DNA of 64,000 nucleotides from Roseibium limicola (GCF_017313085.1 NZ_JAFLNF010000008.1:202741-266740); one strand, 5' to 3'; positions 23,911 through 33,237 are shown, counted from the first letter of the stretch. Notes: generated by a model from the letters alone, not told the origin. Made by a program: numbers and translations.

Positions 23911-24300
23911 ATGACCAAATCCCTTCTGCCCTCCAGCGTCCGCGCGCCCTTCGCCCGCTACAGCCACGGCATGGAAGTGCCTGCCGACCATCGGCTGGTC
24001 TTCACCTCCGGGCAACTCGGCATCACCGTCGACGACCAGATCCCGCAAGGCGTCGAGGCGCAGACGCGGGTCTGCTTCGAGAACATCCGCGAAATCCTCG
24101 CCGAGGCCGGCATGGATTTCTCGGATCTGGTGCGCATCAACGCCTATGTCACCGGGCGCGAGCATATGGCCGGATACATGAAGGTTCGCGACGAGTTCAC
24201 CCGCGACCCCGCCCCGGCTTCCACGCTGATGATCGTCTCCGGCTTCACCCGTGAAGAGTTCGTTGTGGAGGTCGAAGTTGTGGCAGCGAAACCGGATTGA
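23911..24300 (+). CDS. RidA family protein
   Basis: 129 residues of the YjgF/YER057c/UK114 family. VFTSGQLGITVDDQ and ENIREILAEAGMDFSDLVRINAYVT are characteristic, with the active-site-region Arg in LVRINAYVT. RidA proteins hydrolyse reactive enamine/imine intermediates; operon-linked versions often act in purine, pyrimidine or amino-acid breakdown. It is divergent from the ABC/amidohydrolase operon and 219 bp ahead of the 8-oxoguanine-deaminase-like gene on the same strand, which supports a role in N-heterocycle catabolism. Confidence 0.9.
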   Translation: MTKSLLPSSVRAPFARYSHGMEVPADHRLVFTSGQLGITVDDQIPQGVEAQTRVCFENIREILAEAGMDFSDLVRINAYVTGREHMAGYMKVRDEFTRDPAPASTLMIVSGFTREEFVVEVEVVAAKPD

Positions 24301-24519
24301 AACGACGTTGCCAAAAAACGCTTGCACCGGCTCGCGTGACTTAGGAAAACTGTGCACCGGTCTGCTGCTGAGGGGCTGATAGACCGCGTACAGGCACGGA
24401 CTGGCTGACAAGCCTCCGTGCTGTTTGACATTTGAGGGATAATTCCCGCCCTGCGCGGAACTCGGGTGGCCATTGCGCCGCTATCAAAGCCTGCAGGTCC
24501 CAGTTCAAGGACCGTTTCC

Positions 24520-25863
24520 ATGCGTTTGTGGATCAAAGACCCGATTGCAATTCTGGCTGAAGGGGCCGAGCGCGGCGTTGTCGTCGAAGATGGCGTCATC
24601 GTCGAGCTGATCGGCAGCGGCAAGCAGCCGATGCTGCCCGTCGACCAGACCTATGATGCCTCGCGCCACGTGATCATTCCTGGCCTGATCAACACCCACC
24701 ACCACTTCTTCCAGACCCTGACCCGCGCTCACCCGGATGCGATCAACAAGGAACTGTTTCCCTGGTTGAACGCGCTCTACTCCATCTGGGCCCGCCATGT
24801 GACGCCGGAAACTTTCCGTCTCGGCTCACGCCTGGCCATGACCGAGCTGATGATGTCCGGCTGCACCACCGCGTCTGATCACCATTACCTCTTCCCCATG
24901 GGTCTGGAACAGGCCATGGACATTCAGGCTGAAGAGGCCGAGCGCGTCGGCATCCGCATGACGCTCAACCGTGGCTCGATGAACCTCAGCCAGAAGGATG
25001 GCGGCCTGCCACCCGACAGCGTCGTCCAGGACGAGGACACCATCCTGGCTGACTGCGAGCGGGTTCTGACCAAGTATCACGACACCTCGAAAGGCTCGAA
25101 GCTGCAAGTGGCTCTTGCCCCATGTGCGCCCTTCACGGTGACCAAGCGACTGATGCGCGAAAGCGTGACCCTGGCGGAGAAATACGACTGCCGCCTGCAC
25201 ACCCATCTGGGCGAGACCATCGACGAAGACGACTATTGCCTGGAAAAATTCAACTGCCGCCCGGTCGACTACCTGGAGGAATGCGGCTGGCTCAACGAAC
25301 GCGTCTGGCTGGCCCACGGCATCCACTTCAACGACGATGAAGTAAAACGTCTCGGGCACGCCTGCGTTGGCGTCTGCCATTGCCCCACCTCCAACATGGT
25401 GCTTGCCTCCGGCCAGTGCCGCACCAAGGAGCTGGAAGCAGCCGGCTCACCGGTCGGACTGGGCGTCGATGGATCAGCTTCCAACGACAACTCCAACCTG
25501 ATCGAGGGCGTCCGCCACGCGTTGATGATCAACCGGCTGACCTATGACGCTGCCAGCGTCACCCACTTCGATGCCTTTCGCTGGGCAACAGAGGGCTCGG
25601 CCCGCTGTCTCGGCCGCTCCGACATTGGCGCCATCAAGGTTGGCATGATGGCCGACATGGCGTTCTACTCGCTGGAAGAGCTGCGCTTCTCTGGTGCTGG
25701 AGATCCTCTTGCCGCCCTCGTTCTTTGCGGTGCTCATTCGGCGGATCGTGTTATGATCGGTGGTGCCTGGACGGTGGAGGATCGCCTGCCAGTGGGAATG
25801 GATGTCGCAAAGCTCCGCTATGAACATGGAGCCGTGGCAAAGCGTTTCTTGGAATCTCTCTGA
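24520..25863 (+). CDS. 8-oxoguanine deaminase-like amidohydrolase
   Basis: 447 residues, COG0402 amidohydrolase. Metal and catalytic motifs: INTHHHFFQTLTRA, HTHLGETIDEDD, WLAHGIHF and LGVDGSASNDNSN. Overall it resembles proteins assigned as 8-oxoguanine deaminase (which makes urate); hydroxydechloroatrazine ethylaminohydrolase-like enzymes are the nearest alternative. ATG 24520 has AAGGA eight bases upstream; the frame is open to 24466, but that part lacks a ribosome site. Neighbouring ridA-like and cytosine-deaminase-like genes suggest purine/pyrimidine turnover. Confidence 0.78.
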   Translation: MRLWIKDPIAILAEGAERGVVVEDGVIVELIGSGKQPMLPVDQTYDASRHVIIPGLINTHHHFFQTLTRAHPDAINKELFPWLNALYSIWARHVTPETFRLGSRLAMTELMMSGCTTASDHHYLFPMGLEQAMDIQAEEAERVGIRMTLNRGSMNLSQKDGGLPPDSVVQDEDTILADCERVLTKYHDTSKGSKLQVALAPCAPFTVTKRLMRESVTLAEKYDCRLHTHLGETIDEDDYCLEKFNCRPVDYLEECGWLNERVWLAHGIHFNDDEVKRLGHACVGVCHCPTSNMVLASGQCRTKELEAAGSPVGLGVDGSASNDNSNLIEGVRHALMINRLTYDAASVTHFDAFRWATEGSARCLGRSDIGAIKVGMMADMAFYSLEELRFSGAGDPLAALVLCGAHSADRVMIGGAWTVEDRLPVGMDVAKLRYEHGAVAKRFLESL

Positions 25864-25960
25864 TCCGCGATTTCACCTCAGGCAGGGCAGTCGCGTTGGA
25901 ACCTTGAGCCGCCTTCGCGGTTCTCACCAAACAACCTGCCCTGCCTGGGGATTCCTCGAC

Positions 25961-26935
25961 ATGCAAATCTTCGCCTGCCCAACCTGTTCCAGGGCGGTTT
26001 ATTTCGACAACACCCGATGCCGTTGTGGCCAGTCGGTGGTCTTTGACCCCGACAGCCAGAGCATGCGCATAGACGGCGCGTCCTGCGGCAATCGCGAGCA
26101 GATTGCCTGCAACTGGATCGCCGAAGAGGCAGGCCTCTGCCGGTCCTGCAATCTGACCGAAACCGTGCCCGACCTTGGGGCTGAAGAAAACATCGAGCTC
26201 TGGGCCCGCACAGAAGCGGCGAAACGCTGGATGCTGGCCAATCTTGCCCGCTGGGGCTGGTTCACCCCGCGCGATCCCGGCGACAGGCCACAGTTCAAGC
26301 TGCTGTCCGAGCAGACCGCCGCCGGTGAGGCCGATGTGGTCATGGGCCACGCCAATGGGCTGATCACCATCAACGTGACCGAAGCCAGCGAATCCATGCG
26401 CGCCGAGCGGCAGGAAACCCTCGGCGAGCTGTACCGCACCATGCTGGGCCACATGCGGCACGAGATGGCGCATTTCCTTCATCTGCGCCTGTCGGCCAAC
26501 CCACAATTTCTATCGGAATTCCGCAATCTGTTCGGCGACGAACGGGAAGACTACGGCGAAGCTCTGAAGCGCCACTATGCAGACCCCGGCGTGCCAGGAC
26601 AGACCCATATTACCAGCTATGCCACAGCGCACGCGCATGAAGACTGGGCTGAAACCACTGCCCATCTACTCCATCTGGTTGACTTGCTGGACAGCGTCGT
26701 CGCCACACGCCTGTCGCTGCCGGAAGGTCCACGTCCAGGCTATGACACTTATCGCGAAGAGGATGTCGAGCACATCATCACCCTGGCCGTAGACACCGCG
26801 CTGGCCATCAACCACGTCAACCGGGCGATGGATCTGACCGATCTCTATCCCTTTGTTCTAACCCAGACGGTGCGCGAAAAACTGGCCTTCGTCCATAAAT
26901 GGCTGCACAACCCCGTTGCCCACACCGGAACCTGA
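25961..26935 (+). CDS. Putative zinc-binding metallopeptidase with N-terminal zinc ribbon
   Basis: 324 residues. The N-terminus has CPTCSRAVYFDNTRCRCGQ, then further Cys pairs (CGNREQIAC, CRSCN), a zinc-ribbon arrangement. RHEMAHFLHLRL supplies an HExxH metalloprotease motif in the middle, and HAHEDWAETTAH a probable third ligand region. This combination defines a widespread uncharacterised family annotated as putative zinc-binding metallopeptidase (DUF2248-type). No signal peptide, so cytosolic. It starts 97 bp after the deaminase gene; function and substrate are unknown. Confidence 0.82.
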   Translation: MQIFACPTCSRAVYFDNTRCRCGQSVVFDPDSQSMRIDGASCGNREQIACNWIAEEAGLCRSCNLTETVPDLGAEENIELWARTEAAKRWMLANLARWGWFTPRDPGDRPQFKLLSEQTAAGEADVVMGHANGLITINVTEASESMRAERQETLGELYRTMLGHMRHEMAHFLHLRLSANPQFLSEFRNLFGDEREDYGEALKRHYADPGVPGQTHITSYATAHAHEDWAETTAHLLHLVDLLDSVVATRLSLPEGPRPGYDTYREEDVEHIITLAVDTALAINHVNRAMDLTDLYPFVLTQTVREKLAFVHKWLHNPVAHTGT

Positions 26936-26958
26936 CACTTTCGCAACACTGACCGATT

Positions 26959-26991
26959 AGATTGAAAGCCAAGCACCTTGGCCTTCAATCT
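26959..26991. terminator. Strong hairpin 3' of the metallopeptidase gene
   Basis: AGATTGAAAGCCAA and TTGGCCTTCAATCT form a 14-bp stem with one mismatch and a short loop (GCACC). No clear T-tract follows on the plus strand, so it may be an mRNA 3'-end stabiliser or a weak terminator between this gene and the MFS gene. Confidence 0.5.
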
Positions 26992-27030
26992 ATCTGGTGC
27001 GTGGGTTCTTCATGCTGCTAAGACTGAAGC

Positions 27031-28212
27031 ATGAGCCACGCCGCCCCTGCCCCCTCCCGCCTGCCGATCATCAAGGTCTATGCTGGCGGGATCGCCACCC
27101 AACTGCTGACAATCGGCATCGCCCGCTTTGCCTACACGCCGCTTCTGACGGTGATGCAGGACCAGGATGTGTTGAGCGCCAAGCTGAGCGGCTGGCTCGG
27201 CGCTCTGATCTATGTCGGCTATCTGCTCGGTGCGATGATCCTGTCGGTGCTGCGCAATCCGGCAATCCGGCTTCTGCTGTTTCGCATCGGCCTGGTGCTT
27301 GCCGTCCTCAGCACCTTCGCCATGGGGTGGACACAGAACCCGTGGCTGTGGGGCTTTTCACGCCTCGCCGGCGGGTTTGCCGGGGCAGCCGGCATGTTGC
27401 TGGCAGCAGAATTCATTCTCATCTGGCTGACGCGCAACGATCTGCGTCCCGACCTTGGACCGCATTATGTCGGCCTGGGCATAGGCATCTGTCTGTCCGG
27501 CGTCGTCGCACTGGCACTTGGCAACGACATGCCCTGGCAGGATCAATGGCTGGTCTTCGGTACGTTGTCCGTGGTCCTGCTGCCCTTCGCCTGGGGGCTG
27601 ACCCCCTCGCCCGACGGCGCGACCCGCAAAGCCAGCGCCAACAGCCACCATTCCTACGCCCCTGCAACCAAACTCTGGTTCTGGGTGTTCGGGGCTGGGT
27701 ATCTGACCGCCGGATGGGGCTATGCCGTCGGCGCAACATTCAGCGTCGATATTCTCACCGGCCTGATCGGCTCCAACAATGCCGCCGTGATCATCTGGAT
27801 CGTTCTCGGGTTGGCAACGGCAGCCGGCGCAATCTTCGGCTCGGTCGCAGCTCGGGCATTTGGCATACAGCGGGTTCTTGTGGTCTGCATGGCCGGTCAG
27901 ACGCTTTCGCTGGCTGGCTACGCCCTGTCCTTCGGCACGATCATACCCTTTATCGCCGCCGTGTTGTTCGGCGCCTGCTTCATGGCTGTCGTCTCCCTGT
28001 CACTGATGCTGACAGGCCTGAAGACGCCGCAAAACCCAGGCGCAGGCATGGCCCGCATGACACTGCTTTATGGGATGGGACAGATCATCGGCCCGGCCAC
28101 CACCGGCTGGCTGGTGGCCGCTCATGGCACCTATCTGATCGCACTGGCAGCAGCCGTCGCCCTGATGATCCTCGGCACCGGCCTCACTTTATGGGCCAAC
28201 AAGATCGAGTAG
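27031..28212 (+). CDS. MFS transporter, YbfB/YjiJ family
   Basis: 393 residues and 12 predicted membrane helices. The opening GIATQLLTIGIARFAYTPLL is the hallmark of the YbfB/YjiJ subgroup, and GARxMxLLYGxGQ is represented by ARMTLLYGMGQIIGPATTG in the second half. Inner-membrane secondary transporter of unknown substrate. It is convergent with another MFS gene (23-bp gap). Confidence 0.88.
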   Translation: MSHAAPAPSRLPIIKVYAGGIATQLLTIGIARFAYTPLLTVMQDQDVLSAKLSGWLGALIYVGYLLGAMILSVLRNPAIRLLLFRIGLVLAVLSTFAMGWTQNPWLWGFSRLAGGFAGAAGMLLAAEFILIWLTRNDLRPDLGPHYVGLGIGICLSGVVALALGNDMPWQDQWLVFGTLSVVLLPFAWGLTPSPDGATRKASANSHHSYAPATKLWFWVFGAGYLTAGWGYAVGATFSVDILTGLIGSNNAAVIIWIVLGLATAAGAIFGSVAARAFGIQRVLVVCMAGQTLSLAGYALSFGTIIPFIAAVLFGACFMAVVSLSLMLTGLKTPQNPGAGMARMTLLYGMGQIIGPATTGWLVAAHGTYLIALAAAVALMILGTGLTLWANKIE

Positions 28213-28235
28213 GGAGAGACGTCTGATCAGGGGGA

Positions 28236-29387
28236 TCAATCCGCCGCCAGCGGTACTCGAAAATGCTTGGCCAGAACCACGATGACCAGCGAGATAAAGG
28301 CGACGATCAGGAAGGACACCCGCAGCGAGAAGTGCTCGCCGACAAAGCCCAGAACCGGCGGTCCGAACAGGAAGGCGCCGTAGCCAAGGGTGACCACGCT
28401 GGCAATCGCCGCCCCCTTCGACACAGTCGGATCGGCTGCCGCGCGGGAAATTGCCAGCGGAAACATCGGCGCATTGCCGATGCCCATGATCGCCACACCG
28501 AGCCAGACCACATAGATCGTCGGGCCCCAGACCAGAAGCGCGCAACCGATGAACCCGGCCAGCCCGCAGACCTGCGCGACCCGCACAGGTCCGAACCGGG
28601 CCGTCAGCGCATCACCGGAAAACCGCATCACCACCATGGCGCTGGAATAGACAGCGAAGGTGATGGCCGCCAGGGATTCAGAGAAGAACAATTCCTGGAT
28701 CTGATAAAGCGCCGCCCAATCGGTTACGGCCCCTTCGCCGATACCCCCGGCCAGACACATGATGCCAACGAAGACCAGAGCCCCTTTTGGCAAGGCAATG
28801 ACCGGCGGGCGTGAGCCAGTGGGCTCGCTGCGTTCCGACACCCAAGGCGTCGTCAGGGCATAATACAGCGCCGGCAACATGAGCAGCACCCACAAGATAT
28901 AATGTGTCGTCACCGGCAGATCGAGCCACAGCGCCACGGCCCCGCCCCCGGCTCCGGCAACAGCCCCCAGACTGTAAAGCCCGTGGTAGGACGACATGAT
29001 CGGCCGACCGAGTTCTTTCTCCACTTCGGCGCCCCAGGCGTTCATCGCCACGTCCAGCGAGCCAATGACAGCCCCCAGCGCGAACAGGCAAAAGGCAAAC
29101 AGCGGCACATAGACCGTGCCGAACGGCAGAGAGAGAAAAGCCAGAAGCAGCGCGACAGCGAGGATCTTGGACAGGCGTTCGGCCCCCATCCGGTCAACCA
29201 GATATCCTGCAATGGGAAAACCTGCCATCGAACCGACAGCCAGCGACAGCAACAGCGCACCGAGCGGCCCTTCCGACAGACCCAGCAGCTCCTTGAAATC
29301 CGGGATACGGGCCGCCCAGGCGCCAATATCCGTTCCGAAGACAAAGAAAACGGCGCCGACTGCGCGCCTTGCACGTATTGCTGACAT
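28236..29387 (-). CDS. MFS transporter, YbjJ/FucP-like
   Basis: 383 residues with about 12 membrane helices. FGTDIGAWAARIPDFKELLGL at the N-terminus and the conserved loop AGYLVDRMGAERLSK resemble the YbjJ-type inner-membrane MFS proteins distantly related to sugar permeases. The substrate is unknown. It is convergent with the MFS gene at 27031. Confidence 0.85.
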   Translation of the reverse strand: MSAIRARRAVGAVFFVFGTDIGAWAARIPDFKELLGLSEGPLGALLLSLAVGSMAGFPIAGYLVDRMGAERLSKILAVALLLAFLSLPFGTVYVPLFAFCLFALGAVIGSLDVAMNAWGAEVEKELGRPIMSSYHGLYSLGAVAGAGGGAVALWLDLPVTTHYILWVLLMLPALYYALTTPWVSERSEPTGSRPPVIALPKGALVFVGIMCLAGGIGEGAVTDWAALYQIQELFFSESLAAITFAVYSSAMVVMRFSGDALTARFGPVRVAQVCGLAGFIGCALLVWGPTIYVVWLGVAIMGIGNAPMFPLAISRAAADPTVSKGAAIASVVTLGYGAFLFGPPVLGFVGEHFSLRVSFLIVAFISLVIVVLAKHFRVPLAAD

Positions 29388-29586
29388 GAAAACCCGCTGG
29401 ATTTAAACCCCATTGCCGGATTGCGCCGGCAGGCCATGAAAATCAGCCTGTTTGGGAGAAGATAGACAGGGAAGCTTAGTAAAACCGAGCGGACTTTAGA
29501 CGGAACATTCCGACCGGGCAAGGGAGCGTGCCACGAAGTTATGCACGTCCCGCTTCAGCAGAAAACCCGCAGCGGAAACAGCCGCA

Positions 29587-30621
29587 TCATACGACCAAGC
29601 CGTTGCCTTGAGATGCTTCAGGGCGACCGGCATTGGAGATCGCTTGATAGGCTGCCAGCGCTGTCGCCACGCTGCGCGCGCCATCAGCATTGTCCTCTCC
29701 AGCAGCAGCACCGTCGCGCGAACCTTCGGAGGCTCCTCCGCCGGATCCCGCCTCGACTGGCGACGTCGTGCTCTCCACCCCAGTTTCTTCATCCCCTTCG
29801 CCACGCAGTTCCTCAGTGCGTTCTGTCCGCGCCTGGGTCTGGGCTTCCTGCAGGGCAGAACGCGCCTGCTGCGCCACCTTCATATCCTGCGACGAGGGTT
29901 CTGCCGGCGCGGTTGCTGCGCGGATCACCACCTGCATCTTGCGGATGGTGGCTTCCGGGGTTCGTTCCTTCGATGTGTCGATCGCAACTTCGCCACCGAT
30001 GGCGTAGCGCTTGCCGTCTGGCCCCTGCTGGAAGGTGTAGCTTGGAGCCCCCGCATGAGGACCACCGGTGCGAGCGTGGGCTTGCTCGTGGGCGCGCACC
30101 TCACGGTCGCGCTGAGCCAGCTCCTTGACCTGCTTCTCTTCCTCTTCACTCAGGCCGTCGCCGGTGGCATCCGCCTCATCATCAGCCGCTTCCCCATCCA
30201 CCGGGCCGGCCTGCTGAGCTTGCTCTGCGTCCTCGGCGCTCGCCTGCTGCGTAGCGGTGCTCTCCGCTGAAGGGGTTGATCCTGTCGCAACCGCTCCGGA
30301 ATTATTTTGACCAAGGTCATTTTCAGCCTCAGACGCCCCATCTGAAAATTGACCAGGGTCATTTTCCTGCAAAAAAAGCGCTGTTTCGGCGGTCAGATTG
30401 GTCCTTGCCACCGCATCCAGTCGACGCTCGGAGACCTGGCTGGAGGGTTTCGTCACCGACGGACCAGCAACATCTGTGCGGGGATTGCTCCTGACAGTCG
30501 CCTCATTGGATGCAGCTGCACCCGATGCACCTCGCGCCTCCGAAGACGGCTGTCCTGTCCCTGCAAGCACGGCGGCCTGCACGGTAGAAAGGCTGACAGA
30601 TGGGGTTGGCGATCCTATCAT
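29587..30621 (-). CDS. SprA-related putative metalloprotease family protein
   Basis: 344 residues. Long low-complexity Ser/Ala/Glu/Asp-rich flanks surround a compact conserved core (about 180-260) with EVRAHEQAHARTGGPHAG (HExxH), SYTFQQGPDGKRYAIGGEV and IRKMQVVIRAA, the SprA-related family. A short internal duplication occurs near residues 86-108 (ENDPGQ...ENDLGQ). There is no classical signal peptide or membrane helix. ATG 30621 is preferred (AGG upstream) over ATG 30648. The biological role of the family is unknown. 29388-29586 shows no other gene. Confidence 0.78.
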   Translation of the reverse strand: MIGSPTPSVSLSTVQAAVLAGTGQPSSEARGASGAAASNEATVRSNPRTDVAGPSVTKPSSQVSERRLDAVARTNLTAETALFLQENDPGQFSDGASEAENDLGQNNSGAVATGSTPSAESTATQQASAEDAEQAQQAGPVDGEAADDEADATGDGLSEEEEKQVKELAQRDREVRAHEQAHARTGGPHAGAPSYTFQQGPDGKRYAIGGEVAIDTSKERTPEATIRKMQVVIRAATAPAEPSSQDMKVAQQARSALQEAQTQARTERTEELRGEGDEETGVESTTSPVEAGSGGGASEGSRDGAAAGEDNADGARSVATALAAYQAISNAGRPEASQGNGLVV

Positions 30622-30804
30622 GACACCAACCTGCCAAAACTCACCCAACGTCAGGTTAACGCGACTTAAGACATCGATCAGAATTCCGTGAGGTCTGCAC
30701 GAGCCACAGCCAATCTATGTGCGACGTGCTGAAAATTTCATCCTGACGGCAGCGCAAAGCGGCGATATGGTCGCCCCCAAACGAGTAATTTCAATGAGGT
30801 AGAG

Positions 30805-31614
30805 ATGAGCACGCTTCCACGTCGCTTCTGGCACGAAATGACCACCCTGGACTTTCACGCACCCGATGTCGCCGATTGGATCGCGGTGCTGCCTGTCGCC
30901 GCCATTGAGCAGCACGGCCCGCATTTGCCGGTCTACACAGACACCGCCATCGCCAACGGCCAGGTCAACCGGGTTATGGAGTTGCTGCCGGACGATCTCC
31001 CAGTGACCTTCCTGCCAACCCAGGCGATCGGCAAGTCGAACGAACACATTTCCTCCCCCGGCACCCTGACATTGTCGTGGGATACGGTGACACGCGCCTG
31101 GCTGGAAATCGGCGAAAGCGTTGCCCGCGCCGGCATCAAGAAGCTGGTTCTGATCAACTCCCACGGCGGCAACGTGCCGATCATCGACATCGTCGCCCGC
31201 GAGCTCCGCGTCAAACATGATATGCTTGTAACTTCAACTGCTTGGGCGCGATTTGGCCAACCTGAAGGGGTGTTTCCGGAAGAAGAATTCACCTATGGAA
31301 TTCATGGTGGAGACGTCGAAACCTCGATCATGCTGCACCTCCATCCGGAGCTTGTCCGCATGGAAAATGCCGAGGATTTCACCTCGGCGCAGCAGGAATT
31401 CATCAAGGAGTTCAAGTATCTGCGTGGACACGGCGCGCAACAGTTCGGCTGGAAAGCGCAGGATCTCGGCAAAAAGGGCGCGCTTGGCAACGCCGCAAAT
31501 GCCAGTGCAGAAAAGGGCAAGAAATCCCTCGACCAGGCGGCCACCGGTTTCGTCGACCTTTTAAAAGATATCCACGCCTTCGATCTCAATCGTCTTTGGG
31601 TCCCCGAAGACTAA
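30805..31614 (+). CDS. Creatininase family protein
   Basis: 269 residues, metal-dependent amidohydrolase of the creatininase/ArfB/MftE family. The metal ligands are in IEQHGPHLPVYTDTAIA, LINSHGGN and YGIHGGDVETS, all intact. GAGG lies five bases before the ATG. Members hydrolyse creatinine, formamide groups on purine/pteridine precursors, or peptide precursors. In this window the nearby deaminases make a cyclic amide or formamide substrate plausible, but that is inference. It is followed by a hairpin and then a convergent ABC operon. Confidence 0.85.
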   Translation: MSTLPRRFWHEMTTLDFHAPDVADWIAVLPVAAIEQHGPHLPVYTDTAIANGQVNRVMELLPDDLPVTFLPTQAIGKSNEHISSPGTLTLSWDTVTRAWLEIGESVARAGIKKLVLINSHGGNVPIIDIVARELRVKHDMLVTSTAWARFGQPEGVFPEEEFTYGIHGGDVETSIMLHLHPELVRMENAEDFTSAQQEFIKEFKYLRGHGAQQFGWKAQDLGKKGALGNAANASAEKGKKSLDQAATGFVDLLKDIHAFDLNRLWVPED

Positions 31615-31626
31615 AACCGCAGAAAA

Positions 31627-31654
31627 CCACCACGGGATCCTCATCTCGTGGTGG
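31627..31654 (-). terminator. Hairpin between convergent creatininase and cystine-type ABC genes
   Basis: CCACCACG and CGTGGTGG form a perfect 8-bp stem around a 12-nt loop. On the minus strand the stem is followed by TTTTC, fitting termination of the ABC operon; on the plus strand an A-run follows, so it is less suited there. Confidence 0.6.
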
Positions 31655-31704
31655 ATCAAAAAAATTCTCGGCCGCAGTTACTCCCGCTTTCGAGCACTTG
31701 CCGG

Positions 31705-32460
31705 TCAGATGGTTTGAGCCGCATTGATCGACGACACGAACCGCCGGGTACGGTCCCGTGCCGGATTGCGGAAGATGGTGTCGGCGTCTCCTGTCTCGAC
31801 AACCTCTCCCGCTTCCAGAAAGACAACCCGACCGGCAATTTGTGAAGCCAGCCTGAGATCATGGGTCGCCATCACCATCGTGGTTCCTTCCTGCGCAAGT
31901 TTGCCAAGAACATCAACCACTTCGGCAGCAAGCTCGGGATCGAGCGCGGACGTCGGCTCGTCGCAGAGCAGCACACCCGGCGACGGCGCCAGCGCCCGCG
32001 CGATCGCAACGCGTTGCTGCTGGCCGCCGGAAAGATTCGCTGGCCACGCGTCCTTCTTGTGGTCCATGCCAACCTTCGACAGCAGCTCCATCGCGCGACT
32101 CAAGGCCTTCTCGCGCGGCCATTTCTGAACGACGAGCAGCCCCTCCATCACATTCTCGATCACCGTAAGGTGCGGGAAAAGCTGGAAGTTCTGGAAGACC
32201 ATCCCGGTTTGTTGGCGGATCTTCTGAACTGCCGCACGGGGAACGCGTCTCCCAGCTTCGACCGTTATTTCATCCTCACCGATCCGAACTGTCCCGGCTG
32301 TCGGCATTTCGAGCAGATTGATGCAGCGCAACAAAGTGCTCTTGCCACCCCCGGAGGGCCCGACAAGAGCAGTCACGCTGCCTTCGGGAAACTGCAGCGA
32401 TATGTTCTTCAGGATAAGCGCGTCGCCAAATCGCTTCTCAATATGGAACAGGTCAATCAT
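31705..32460 (-). CDS. Polar amino-acid ABC transporter ATPase (cystine/glutamine type)
   Basis: 251 residues. Walker A GPSGGGKST, Q-loop GMVFQNFQLFPHLTV, signature LSGGQQQRVAIARAL, Walker B VLLCDEPTSALD and H-loop ATHDL. NFQLFPHLTVIENV is typical of the GlnQ/TcyC/YecC group. Its ATG overlaps the stop of the permease gene (ATGA). Part of a three-gene importer operon 34011-31705. Confidence 0.9.
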   Translation of the reverse strand: MIDLFHIEKRFGDALILKNISLQFPEGSVTALVGPSGGGKSTLLRCINLLEMPTAGTVRIGEDEITVEAGRRVPRAAVQKIRQQTGMVFQNFQLFPHLTVIENVMEGLLVVQKWPREKALSRAMELLSKVGMDHKKDAWPANLSGGQQQRVAIARALAPSPGVLLCDEPTSALDPELAAEVVDVLGKLAQEGTTMVMATHDLRLASQIAGRVVFLEAGEVVETGDADTIFRNPARDRTRRFVSSINAAQTI

Positions 32461-33137
32461 CGGCTGGCCTCCAACATACCGCCGTAGCGCGCAAACCGCG
32501 TTTCCAACCGCTCCTGAAGCCAGGCCAGAACCGAACTCATCGCAAGATAAATCAACGCTGCTTCGAAGTAGAGGATCAGCGGTTCATAGGTCGTGGCAAC
32601 GATGCGCTGCGCCGACTGGAACAGCTCAGGCACCGTGATCGCCGCTGCAAGCGACGTGTCCTTGACCAGAGAAATGAAGGTGTTTGACAACGGAGGCACC
32701 GCAACCCGCCCGGCTTGCGGAATGATGGTGCGCAACATTGCCTGTCGCCAGCTCATGCCAATGGAGAACGCGGCTTCCCATTGCCCCTTGGAAACCGAGG
32801 AAATCGCCGCACGAATGATTTCCGAGGAATAGGCTCCCACATTCAGCGTGAAGCCGATCAGAGCCGCCGGAAACGCGTCCAACAGGATCCCCACGCTTGG
32901 CAAGCCATAGAAGATCACGAAAAGCTGCACCAGCAGCGGAGTGCCCCGGAACACCCAGACGTAGAAGCGGGCGATCAGGACCAGCGGCAAGCTTCCGAAC
33001 AGCCGTGTCACCGCGGTTATCAAGCCCAGCGTAAGCCCCAATGCAAAAGAAAGCAGCGTCAGTGGTACCGTGAATTTAAGCCCGGCCCACAGCAGGGTCG
33101 GCAAGGACTCTGCCATCAGTTGCAGCCAATGAGGCAT
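32457..33137 (-). CDS. Polar amino-acid ABC transporter permease
   Basis: 226 residues, HisM/GlnP family with about five membrane helices. VWVFRGTPLLVQLFVIFYGLP and the EAA loop AFSIGMSWRQAMLRTIIPQA are canonical. It overlaps the ATPase gene by four bases. The upstream 100 bp to the binding-protein gene contain a long hairpin. Confidence 0.9.
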   Translation of the reverse strand: MPHWLQLMAESLPTLLWAGLKFTVPLTLLSFALGLTLGLITAVTRLFGSLPLVLIARFYVWVFRGTPLLVQLFVIFYGLPSVGILLDAFPAALIGFTLNVGAYSSEIIRAAISSVSKGQWEAAFSIGMSWRQAMLRTIIPQAGRVAVPPLSNTFISLVKDTSLAAAITVPELFQSAQRIVATTYEPLILYFEAALIYLAMSSVLAWLQERLETRFARYGGMLEASR

Positions 33138-33159
33138 GAGAATGTTCCCCTACAATTAC

Positions 33160-33220
33160 GCCACACCCGCGCCGCCGACGCCCCTCCGAGAAGAGGGCGG
33201 ACGGTCGGCGCAGGCGTGGC
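33160..33220 (-). other. Intercistronic stem-loop 3' of the binding-protein gene
   Basis: GCCACACCCGCGCCG pairs with CGGCGCAGGCGTGGC across about 61 bp, with further internal pairing (GCCCTC/GAGGGC). Such hairpins between a binding-protein gene and its permease commonly protect the upstream mRNA and raise binding-protein levels. Confidence 0.65.
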
Positions 33221-33237
33221 AGACAGCTCGCACCGTC

